DNA of 8,951 bases. Source: an uncultured Mediterranea sp. (lineage in GTDB: Bacteria; Bacteroidota; Bacteroidia; Bacteroidales; Bacteroidaceae). The notes beneath the pieces were generated by a model that ran no database searches, was not told where the DNA came from, and was given only the letters and a program-made list of their open reading frames with translations. Positions 1 to 6,343 of the stretch are shown here, piece by piece. Location: assembly GCA_946007445.1 (NCBI GenBank), contig CAMGAL010000071.1, positions 1 through 8,951 of the forward strand, read 5' to 3'. A program made the translations under genes and the position numbers. Each line of letters opens with the position of its first letter. The stretch's first letter is position 1.

Positions 1-15
1 TTTAGTTTTTTGTTG

Positions 16-23
16 TATCTTTG
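16..23 (+). promoter_or_regulatory. Bacteroidetes-type -7 promoter box
   Basis: The octamer TATCTTTG matches the TAnnTTTG -7 consensus of the primary sigma factor in Bacteroides relatives. It lies in an AT-rich leader that contrasts sharply with the GC-rich genes after it. Transcription would start near position 30, giving a leader of about 30 nt before the ATG at 59. The matching -33 TTTG element would fall at or beyond the left edge, so only half of the promoter can be seen. It probably drives the whole plus-strand gene run. Confidence 0.6.
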
Positions 24-58
24 CTTCGTAAACATGATTATAATACCTATTTAATAAG

Positions 59-709
59 ATGACATTCAAAGAATTTTTTTCTTTCCGAGGCAACCGATTC
101 TTCTGGGGAAACCTCCTGGCCATGGTGCTGATAGTGCTGGCCGTCGTGTTGGGAGCCTTGAAAGGCATCGATATCTACACCCACCATAGCGAGGCGGTAG
201 CCGTGCCCGACATCAAAGGCATGGGGCTGGCCGAAGCCTCGAAGATGCTGCGCAACAGCCATCTGATAGGACTGGTGTCCGACTCGACCTACCGTAGCGA
301 CGAGCGGGCGGGGTGTGTATTGGAATGCAATCCGCCGGCCGGACAGCGGGTGAAGCAGGGACGTACCGTGTACCTCACCGTCAATGCCATGAGCACGCCG
401 CTGCAGGAGGTGCCCGATGTAGCCGACAACAGCTCGCTGCGTCAGGCGCGTGCACGCCTCTTGGCTGCCGGATTCCAACTGGACGAGAACGACTCCATCC
501 CCGGAGAGCGGGACTGGGTGTACGGCGTGAAATACCAAGGCCGCATGTTGCTGCAGGGCGAGAAGGTACCGATGGGGTCGCACCTCACCCTGCTAGTGGG
601 TGACGGAGGCGGCGAATTGCAACCGACTGACTCGACGGCCGTAGAGAAGCCCGAGGGAGAGAGCCAAACGCCTGCAAAGAGTACAACGGAAGACGACAAC
701 TGGTTCTAA
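59..709 (+). CDS. membrane-anchored protein with two PASTA domains
   Basis: This 216-residue protein has a short basic, aromatic N-terminus (about 1-17), one hydrophobic membrane segment (about 18-37), two PASTA domains (about 46-110 and 116-183) and a polar, low-complexity tail (184-216). Each domain opens with a V-P-D motif; the first shows the usual N-P-P-A-G-Q-R-V followed by V-x-L-T-V. The topology suggests a cytoplasmic N-terminus and periplasmic PASTA domains. In other bacteria these domains bind peptidoglycan fragments or beta-lactams as parts of Ser/Thr kinases or PBPs. No kinase or transpeptidase domain is present here. It is the first gene after the visible promoter, and its TAA is followed directly by the rluD ATG. 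Proximity to ddl fits a cell-wall role, but that is inference. The start is supported by its position just after the leader and directly before the membrane segment. Confidence 0.88.
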   Translation: MTFKEFFSFRGNRFFWGNLLAMVLIVLAVVLGALKGIDIYTHHSEAVAVPDIKGMGLAEASKMLRNSHLIGLVSDSTYRSDERAGCVLECNPPAGQRVKQGRTVYLTVNAMSTPLQEVPDVADNSSLRQARARLLAAGFQLDENDSIPGERDWVYGVKYQGRMLLQGEKVPMGSHLTLLVGDGGGELQPTDSTAVEKPEGESQTPAKSTTEDDNWF

Positions 710-1825
710 ATGGAGAGGATGAACGACTATAACCTGCCGGATGAAGCCGTCGACGACGACCTGCTGACGGCCGATGACGACGACCTGCTGACGGAGCCGG
801 AGGGGGACGAAAGCCGCCTCTACGAACATTTCAGCGTGACCGTGGACAAGGGGCAGGTGATGGTGCGCGTAGATAAATACCTCTTCGACCGCCTGCCCAA
901 TGCCTCGCGCAACCGCATCCAGAAGGCAGCCGACGCGGGATGGGTGATGGCCAACGGCAAGCCGGTAAAGAGCAGCTACAAGGTGAAGCCTGGCGACGTG
1001 GTCAGCGTGATGATGGACCGCCCGCGCTACGAGAACGAAATCATTCCTGAAGATATTCCCCTCGACATTGTCTATGAAGACGACCAGCTCCTGGTGGTCA
1101 ACAAACCGGCAGGGCTGGTGGTGCACCCGGGACACGGCAACTACCGCGGCACGCTGGTCAATGCCCTGGCTTGGCACCTGAAAGACAATGCCTGCTACGA
1201 TGCCAACGACCCCCGCGTAGGGCTGGTGCACCGCATCGACAAGGACACCTCGGGCCTGCTGGTGGTGGCCAAGACTCCCGATGCCAAGACCCACCTGGGC
1301 AACCAGTTCCTCCGCAAGACCACCAAACGGCGATACCGCGCCCTGGTGTGGGGCAACGTGGAGCAAGACGAGGGCACCATCACCGGCGACATAGGGCGCA
1401 ATCCCAAAGACCGGATGCAGATGACTGTCCTGCCCGACGGGCAGGGGAAACATGCCGTGACCCACTACCGCGTGCTGGAGCGCTTGGGATATGTCACCCT
1501 CGTGGAGTGCCGGTTGGAGACCGGCCGCACCCACCAGATCCGCGTACACATGAAGCACATCGGACACGTGCTCTTCAACGACGAGCGATATGGCGGCCAC
1601 GAAATCCTAAAAGGTACACACTTTGCGAAATATAAACAGTTTGTCAACAACTGCTTCGACGTCTGCCCCCGTCAGGCCCTACATGCCATGACACTGGGCT
1701 TTGTCCATCCCGTCAGCGGCGAGGAGATGCACTTCACAGCCCCCTTGCCCGACGACATGGCACATCTGCTGGAGCGATGGCGCACCTACACGAGCAACCG
1801 GACAGCGGCCGACACCGAAGCATAA
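710..1825 (+). CDS. rluD: RluD-family 23S rRNA pseudouridine synthase
   Basis: This 371-residue protein has an acidic N-terminal extension (1-40), an S4 RNA-binding domain (about 51-100) and a RluA/RluD-type pseudouridine synthase domain (about 120-350). The catalytic block reads H-R-I-D-K-D-T-S-G at 174-182, with D177 as the expected catalytic aspartate. Further family marks are N-K-P-A-G-L-V-V-H-P (131-140) and E-T-G-R-T-H-Q-I-R near residue 270. The enzyme isomerises uridines in 23S rRNA; for RluD these lie in helix 69, but the exact target cannot be read from sequence. Its ATG follows the stop of the PASTA gene with no gap, suggesting translational coupling; a second in-frame ATG at 719 is an alternative start. 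The acidic extension contains an 8-residue tandem duplication. RluC/RluA-type specificity cannot be fully excluded. Confidence 0.92.
   Translation: MERMNDYNLPDEAVDDDLLTADDDDLLTEPEGDESRLYEHFSVTVDKGQVMVRVDKYLFDRLPNASRNRIQKAADAGWVMANGKPVKSSYKVKPGDVVSVMMDRPRYENEIIPEDIPLDIVYEDDQLLVVNKPAGLVVHPGHGNYRGTLVNALAWHLKDNACYDANDPRVGLVHRIDKDTSGLLVVAKTPDAKTHLGNQFLRKTTKRRYRALVWGNVEQDEGTITGDIGRNPKDRMQMTVLPDGQGKHAVTHYRVLERLGYVTLVECRLETGRTHQIRVHMKHIGHVLFNDERYGGHEILKGTHFAKYKQFVNNCFDVCPRQALHAMTLGFVHPVSGEEMHFTAPLPDDMAHLLERWRTYTSNRTAADTEA
752..794 (+). repeat. tandem 24-bp duplication inside rluD
   Basis: A perfect 19-bp match occurs at 752-770 and again at 776-794, giving a 24-bp period. In protein it yields two copies of an acidic D-D-D-L-L-T block in the N-terminal extension of RluD. 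The period is a multiple of three, so the frame is kept. Confidence 0.8.
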
Positions 1826-1850
1826 AACCTCAAAAAAAACAACGAGAACA

Positions 1851-2822
1851 ATGAAACGAACCATTGCCATAGTAGCCGGAGGGGACACCTCAGAGTACGA
1901 GGTGAGCTTGCGCAGTGCGCAGGGCATCCACTCCTTTATCGACCCGGAACGTTACAACGTATATATTGTAGTGCTGCACGGCACCGACTGGCACGTACGC
2001 CTCGACGACGGCACCCAGCTGCCTATCGACCGCAACGACTTCAGCTTCACCCTGCATGGGGAGAAAGTCTCTTTCGACTTTGCCTACATCACCATCCATG
2101 GCACCCCCGGCGAAGACGGTCGTCTGCAGGGCTACTTCGACATGCTGCACCTCCCCTACTCCTGCTGCGGCGTATTGGCCGCCTCCTTGACCTACAACAA
2201 GTTTGCCTGCGTGCAATACCTGCGTGCTTTCGGTGTGCGCGTGGCCGACTCGCTGTTGCTGCGCCGCGGACAGAGCATTGCCGATGAACAGGTGGTGGAG
2301 AAGATAGGTCTGCCCTGTTTCATCAAGCCCAGCTTGGGCGGCAGCAGCTTCGGTGTGACCAAAGTGAAAACTACTGAACAGATACAGCCGGCCATTGCCA
2401 AGGCCTTCGAGGAGGCCGACGAGGTGATGGTGGAGGCCTTCATGCCTGGAACGGAGATTACCTGCGGCTGCTACAAGACCCGGACCAAGTCGGTGGTACT
2501 GCCCGTGACCGAGGTGGTGACCCACAACGAATACTTTGACTACGACGCCAAATACAACGGAGCCGTCGATGAGATAACACCTGCCCGCATCCCCGATGAG
2601 CTGCGCGACCGCGTCCAACAACTCACCTCGGCCATCTATGACATTCTGGGCGCCAAAGGCATTATCCGCGTGGACTACATCATAACCGAAGGCGAGAGAA
2701 TCAATCTGCTGGAGGTGAACACCACGCCGGGCATGACGGCCACCAGCTTCATCCCCCAGCAGGTACGGGCTGCCGGCCTCGACATCCGCGAGGTGATGAC
2801 CGACATCATTGAAAACTCTTAA
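1851..2822 (+). CDS. ddl: D-alanine-D-alanine ligase
   Basis: This cytoplasmic ATP-grasp enzyme joins two D-alanines for the peptidoglycan pentapeptide stem. The 323-residue length is typical. The N-terminal domain opens with G-G-D-T-S-E-Y-E-V-S (10-19), where E15 matches the substrate-binding Glu of E. coli DdlB. The ATP-grasp part shows F-I-K-P (157-160), the serine loop G-G-S-S-F-G (163-168), and the metal-binding set D275, E288 and N290 in R-V-D-Y and L-E-V-N, ending in T-T-P-G-M-T. The omega-loop A-K-Y (233-235) carries Tyr as in D-Ala-D-Ala ligases, not the Phe of VanA-type D-Ala-D-Lac ligases. The frame is open upstream to 1701, but that part lies inside rluD and looks unrelated. The ATG at 1851 directly precedes the family N-terminus and follows an A-rich stretch. 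It lies 25 bp after rluD. Confidence 0.96.
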   Translation: MKRTIAIVAGGDTSEYEVSLRSAQGIHSFIDPERYNVYIVVLHGTDWHVRLDDGTQLPIDRNDFSFTLHGEKVSFDFAYITIHGTPGEDGRLQGYFDMLHLPYSCCGVLAASLTYNKFACVQYLRAFGVRVADSLLLRRGQSIADEQVVEKIGLPCFIKPSLGGSSFGVTKVKTTEQIQPAIAKAFEEADEVMVEAFMPGTEITCGCYKTRTKSVVLPVTEVVTHNEYFDYDAKYNGAVDEITPARIPDELRDRVQQLTSAIYDILGAKGIIRVDYIITEGERINLLEVNTTPGMTATSFIPQQVRAAGLDIREVMTDIIENS

Positions 2823-2836
2823 TCATACTACATACC

Positions 2837-3982
2837 ATGACGACCGAATTTGATGAGATTCGTCCTTACCGAGACGACGAACTGCCGCAGATCTATGAAG
2901 AGCTGATTGCCGATGAGGCGTTCCGCCATGTGGTTTCCATAGTCATGCCCGGCATACCTTTCGAGGCCATTGCCCGGCAGATGCACGCCTGCAGCACGGT
3001 ACTGGAGTTTCAGAAGACCTTCTGCTATCCGCTGCTGAAGAAAATCATGAGCGAAGCCACCTTGGGTACCAGCCTCGACATCAGCAGCTTGACTGACCGT
3101 AGCCGTGCCTATACCTATGTGTCCAATCACCGCGACATCGTGCTCGACTCCGGCTTCCTCTCCGTACTGCTGGTAGAGCAGGGACTCTCCACGGTGGAGA
3201 TAGCCATCGGCGACAATCTGCTCATCTATCCGTGGATCAAGAAGTTGGTTCGCATCAATAAGTCGTTCATCGTACAGCGTGCCCTCAGCATGAGGCAGAT
3301 GCTGGAGTCGTCGGCCCGCATGTCGCGCTACATGCACTATGCCATTGCCGAGAAGGGGGAGTCCATCTGGATAGCCCAACGCGAAGGCCGAGCCAAGGAC
3401 TCGGACGACCGCACGCAAGAGAGTGTGCTGAAAATGATGGCCATGGGAGGCGAAGGCGACCTCATCGACCGGCTCTGCCAGACGACCACCGTGCCGCCCG
3501 CCCGCTCCTCCCAATCTGCCCGCTGCGACTACCTGTAGGCGCAGGAGGTCCAGCTGACGCGCGACTGCCCCGACTACCGCAAGACGCAGGCCGACGACCT
3601 GCTGAACATGCAGACGGGCATCTTCGGCTTCAAGGGGCACGTCCACTTCCAGGCAGCACCCTGCATCAACGAGCAACTGATGGCACTCGACCGTTCGCAA
3701 CCCAAGACCGCACTGTTTGCCCAGGTGGCGGCCCTCATTGACCGAGGCATCCATGCCGGCTACCGCCTCTATCCCGGCAACTATGTGGCCGACGACCTGC
3801 TGACCGGCACTCCCCGACATGCCGACTGCTACACGGCCGCCGAGCGAGAGACCTTCGAAGGCTATGTGGAGAAGCAGCTGGGCCGCATCAGCTTGCCCCA
3901 AAAGGACGAGCCCTTCCTGCGCGAAAAGCTGCTGCTCATGTATGCCAACCCGCTGCGTAACCAGGAAAAGCTGCTGCCATGA
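2837..3982 (+). pseudogene. glycerophospholipid-type acyltransferase, broken by in-frame TAG
   Basis: Read through, this gene would encode 381 residues, but codon 234 is TAG (3536-3538). It leaves an N-terminal part of 233 residues (2837-3538) and an in-frame C-terminal part (3539-3982, first ATG 3608). Acyltransferase (PlsB/PlsC superfamily) marks are S-N-H-R-D-I-V-L-D-S (96-105, catalytic-type H98), G-D-N (125-127) leading to N-K-S-F-I-V-Q-R (141-148), and Q-R-E-G-R-A-K-D (181-188). Relatives move acyl groups to glycerol-phosphate or lysophospholipid at the inner membrane; the exact substrate is unknown. After the stop the protein continues plausibly (G-I-H-A-G-Y-R-L-Y-P-G-N-Y) to a TGA that overlaps the next gene's ATG, so only one codon needs explaining for the frame. 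Residues 216-229 also look abnormal and C-rich. TAG recoding is unlikely because the rhodanese gene ends on TAG. Alternatives are a sequencing or assembly error, or recent gene loss. ddl ends 14 bp upstream. Confidence 0.85.
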
Positions 3983-4620
3983 AGCGATGGACCATGCGCC
4001 TGTGGCTACTGATGGCAATAGTCGTGCTGGCCGCCTGCTCCGACGACGACTACCACTATCCGTCAGTGAAACTGGAGTTTCTCACGGCCCGCAGTGACGC
4101 CCAGGGCCGTCTGGCCCAGGTGACCACCGACAACGGAGAGACCTATGCCGTAAAGCAGGACGACTCGAACCTGAAGGTGGGAGCCGACTCGACGCTACGC
4201 ATCGTGAGCCAATACGAATTGCTGGCCGAGGGAGTGCGCCTCTACGCCGTGGGCAGCCCTGTGTCGCCCCAGCCCGTGACCGCCGATGCCTTCAAAGAGG
4301 GGGTGGTGACCGACCCTGTGGAGCCCGTCTCCATCTGGAAAGGGTGGCAGTATCTCAACCTCATGGTGCAAGTCCGTGAGCCGCAGGGTGTCCACCGGTT
4401 TCACTTCGTGGAGAAGAAGTTCGAACAGGGAGAGTTGCACCTGCTGCTCTACCACAAAGCCGAAAACTACACGCAGGCCTACCACCAGCGTGTCTATCTA
4501 TCCATTCCGCTAGCCAGCTATCTGTCGCGGATGGAATCGGACGACCTGCAAGTGTCGCTGACCATCCAGACCTATGAAGGCGAGATTACCCAAACATTCC
4601 ATTATCATAAACAACTATGA
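3979..4620 (+). CDS. NigD-like lipoprotein
   Basis: This 213-residue protein starts with a basic n-region, a hydrophobic core and a lipobox L-A-A-C with the lipidated Cys at 20. The mature protein begins C-S-D-D-D-Y. The body resembles the two-domain NigD-like family of Bacteroidetes: a small beta-rich N-terminal part (about 30-95) with a D-N-G-E-T-Y turn, then a larger beta-rich C-terminal part (about 105-213) with W-K-G-W-Q-Y-L-N-L and a late H-R-F-H-F motif. The family name comes from the nigrescin bacteriocin operon of Prevotella nigrescens; most members have no known function, and I assign none here. The acidic residues after the Cys resemble the surface-export signal of Bacteroidetes lipoproteins. 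Its ATG overlaps the acyltransferase TGA (ATGA), and its own TGA overlaps the rhodanese ATG the same way, so translation is probably coupled. Confidence 0.8.
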   Translation: MKRWTMRLWLLMAIVVLAACSDDDYHYPSVKLEFLTARSDAQGRLAQVTTDNGETYAVKQDDSNLKVGADSTLRIVSQYELLAEGVRLYAVGSPVSPQPVTADAFKEGVVTDPVEPVSIWKGWQYLNLMVQVREPQGVHRFHFVEKKFEQGELHLLLYHKAENYTQAYHQRVYLSIPLASYLSRMESDDLQVSLTIQTYEGEITQTFHYHKQL

Positions 4621-5006
4621 AACAGATATTTACTATATTATTAGGCCTCCTGGCCTCTACCTTCGGAGCGTGCCAGCACAAGGCCGAGTACCGCTCCCTG
4701 AGCGTCGATGAATTTGCCGAAGCCATTGCCCTGCCCGATGTGCAGCGGCTGGATGTGCGCACCGTTGCCGAGTATTCGGAAGGACACATACCCGGCAGCC
4801 TCAATCTGAACGTATTGGACGAGAAGAACTTCGCCTCATTGGCCGACTCTGTGCTGGACAAGTCGAAGCCTGTGGCCCTCTATTGCCGCAGCGGAAAGCG
4901 AAGCAAGAAGGCAGCCTCCATCCTGAGCGCGAAAGGCTATCAGGTGTGGGAGCTCTCCGCCGGATTCAATGGCTGGACATCCGCCGGGCGTGAGGTGGAG
5001 AAATAG
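4617..5006 (+). CDS. exported single-domain rhodanese
   Basis: This 129-residue protein has an N-terminal signal sequence (about 1-18) ending F-G-A-C, so Cys19 may be lipidated, although Phe at -3 is not the usual lipobox residue. One rhodanese domain follows (about 26-125). It shows L-D-V-R-T (45-49), G-H-I-P-G-S-L-N-L-N (56-65) and the active-site loop C-R-S-G-K-R-S with catalytic Cys90. Such proteins carry persulfide sulfur or act in thiol redox chemistry; the predicted location is the periplasm or a membrane surface. The ATG sits in a 4-bp ATGA overlap with the NigD-like gene. The gene ends on TAG. A role in supplying sulfur for tRNA modification is unlikely, because the protein is exported and the downstream TilS does not use sulfur. 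Confidence 0.88.
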   Translation: MKQIFTILLGLLASTFGACQHKAEYRSLSVDEFAEAIALPDVQRLDVRTVAEYSEGHIPGSLNLNVLDEKNFASLADSVLDKSKPVALYCRSGKRSKKAASILSAKGYQVWELSAGFNGWTSAGREVEK

Positions 5007-5012
5007 CACAAC

Positions 5013-5048
5013 ATGAGTGCCTCAGATACAGCACTCGCAAGTCAGTAA
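5013..5048 (+). other. possible 11-codon leader ORF before tilS
   Basis: A complete ORF (M-S-A-S-D-T-A-L-A-S-Q, then TAA) fills most of the 44-bp gap between the rhodanese gene and tilS. It ends 2 bp before the tilS ATG. It could let ribosomes re-initiate at tilS, or it could be chance. No strong ribosome-binding site is visible for it or for tilS. Confidence 0.2.
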
Positions 5049-5050
5049 AG

Positions 5051-6334
5051 ATGGAGAGGAAGCGGGTGAGAAGATTCGTGGAGCAGCACCACCTGTTCGA
5101 ACCGACGGACAAGGTGCTGGTGGCACTGAGTGGGGGAGCCGACTCGGTGGCCCTGCTCTGCCTGCTGCTGGACGAGGGTATAGCCTGCGAAGCGGCACAT
5201 TGCAACTTCCACCTTCGAGGAGCAGAGTCGGACAGGGACGAAGCGTTCGTCCGCGAGCTGTGTGCCCGCCGGGGAGTTCCACTCCATGTGACCCACTTCG
5301 AGACCGAGCGGGTGGCCAAGGAACGCCGCCTCTCCATCGAAATGGCAGCAAGGGAGTTGCGCTACGACTGGTTTGAGCAGCTGCGTCAGCAGTGCCACGC
5401 CCAGGTCATCGCCGTAGCCCATCATCGCGACGACGATGTGGAGACCCTCCTGCTGAACCTGCTGCGAGGCACAGGCATCCAAGGGCTTCGAGGCATCCGT
5501 CCGCACAACGGCTTCGTGGTTCGCCCCCTGCTCTGCCTGAGCCGCAACGACCTGCTGGCCTACCTGCAACGCATCGGGCAGGAGTATGTGACCGACAGCA
5601 CCAACCTGAGCGATGCCTATACGCGCAACAAGATACGCCTACACCTGCTGCCCCTGCTGGAGGAGATGAACCCCTCCATCCGCGAGAGCCTGCAGGCCAC
5701 GGCTCACTACCTCGACGAGGCCGCCGCCATCTACGACCAAGGCATTGCCGCCGGCAAGCAACGGGTGCTGCTCACGGAGGGGCAAATCCACCTGCCCACG
5801 CTGCGGCAAGAGCCTTCGCCCGAGGCGTTGCTTTATGAAATCGTACACCCCAAGGGGTTCACCGCTGCGCAAGTGGCCGATATGCTGGAGGAGGCCGACA
5901 CGGCATCGGGCAGGCAATTCCTGAGTGCGGAATGGCGCATCGTGACCCATCGCGACCTGCTGCAGATGGAGCCTCGCCTGGCACCCGCCAGACCTCCCGT
6001 CTTGCATCAGGAGCGAAAGCCCTACACGCCCGACTTTCAGATACCGCGACAGGCCGATGTGGCCTGTCTGGATGCCCGCAAGCTGGTACATCCGCTGCAG
6101 GTGCGCCTGTGGCAGAAGGGAGATTGGTTCGTACCCTTCGGCATGAAAGGGCGGAAACTGGTGAGCGACTTCCTGACCGACCAGAAGCTATCTTTGGCCG
6201 AGAAAGAGCGCCAATGGGTGCTGTGCTGTGGCGAGGATATCTGTTGGGTCATCGGGCGACGCATCGACAACCGCTTCTGCATCGACCGGCAAACGACGGA
6301 GATGGTGCAAATCAGCCTCCTCTCCGAGTCGTAA
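5051..6334 (+). CDS. tilS: tRNA(Ile)-lysidine synthetase
   Basis: TilS attaches lysine to C34 of the minor tRNA-Ile with CAU anticodon, using ATP, so that the tRNA reads AUA and is charged with isoleucine. It is cytoplasmic and normally essential. This 427-residue protein has the PP-loop motif S-G-G-A-D-S (27-32) in the N-terminal ATPase domain. It also shows S-I-E-M-A-A-R-E-L-R-Y (95-105), the family motif A-H-H-R-D-D-D-V-E-T (123-132) followed by L-L-N-L-L-R-G, and D-S-T-N (182-185) with T-R-N-K-I-R. The C-terminal part (about 345-420) matches the TilS C-terminal domain: R-L-W-Q-K-G-D-W-F-V-P-F-G-M, then K-L-V-S-D-F-L-T-D and W-V-I-G-R-R-I-D. It is the last gene of the plus-strand run, 44 bp after the rhodanese gene, and ends on TAA followed at once by TAG. 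Confidence 0.95.
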   Translation: MERKRVRRFVEQHHLFEPTDKVLVALSGGADSVALLCLLLDEGIACEAAHCNFHLRGAESDRDEAFVRELCARRGVPLHVTHFETERVAKERRLSIEMAARELRYDWFEQLRQQCHAQVIAVAHHRDDDVETLLLNLLRGTGIQGLRGIRPHNGFVVRPLLCLSRNDLLAYLQRIGQEYVTDSTNLSDAYTRNKIRLHLLPLLEEMNPSIRESLQATAHYLDEAAAIYDQGIAAGKQRVLLTEGQIHLPTLRQEPSPEALLYEIVHPKGFTAAQVADMLEEADTASGRQFLSAEWRIVTHRDLLQMEPRLAPARPPVLHQERKPYTPDFQIPRQADVACLDARKLVHPLQVRLWQKGDWFVPFGMKGRKLVSDFLTDQKLSLAEKERQWVLCCGEDICWVIGRRIDNRFCIDRQTTEMVQISLLSES

Positions 6335-6343
6335 TAGCACCCG

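Noticed and set aside
34..54. 6-codon ORF (M-I-I-I-P-I) in the leader
   Set aside because: It starts only about 4 nt after the inferred transcription start and is very short. AT-rich leaders give such ORFs easily.
593..1600. 335-codon minus-strand ORF opposite rluD
   Set aside because: His- and Val-rich antisense shadow of a clearly recognisable pseudouridine synthase gene.
1701..1850. 50-codon N-terminal extension of Ddl
   Set aside because: It lies inside rluD in another frame and has low-complexity Arg/Pro/Thr-rich sequence. The family N-terminus begins exactly at the ATG at 1851.
1890..2621. 243-codon minus-strand ORF opposite ddl
   Set aside because: Antisense shadow of ddl, with no family motifs.
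3482..3523. A pair of compensating frameshifts explaining the odd residues
   Set aside because: Reading the other two frames does not restore the expected A-I-S-Y-E motif, whereas the original frame keeps the expected spacing to C-D-Y-L.
3536..3538. TAG recoding to an amino acid, or pyrrolysine or other readthrough
   Set aside because: The rhodanese gene uses TAG as its natural stop in the same operon, no readthrough structure is apparent after the codon, and the neighbouring C-rich anomaly points to mutation or error.
2828..4018. 396-codon minus-strand ORF opposite the broken acyltransferase
   Set aside because: No recognisable motif, and composition typical of an antisense shadow. The plus strand has acyltransferase motifs and operon spacing. 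Its being open across the TAG position carries no weight, since that is expected by chance.
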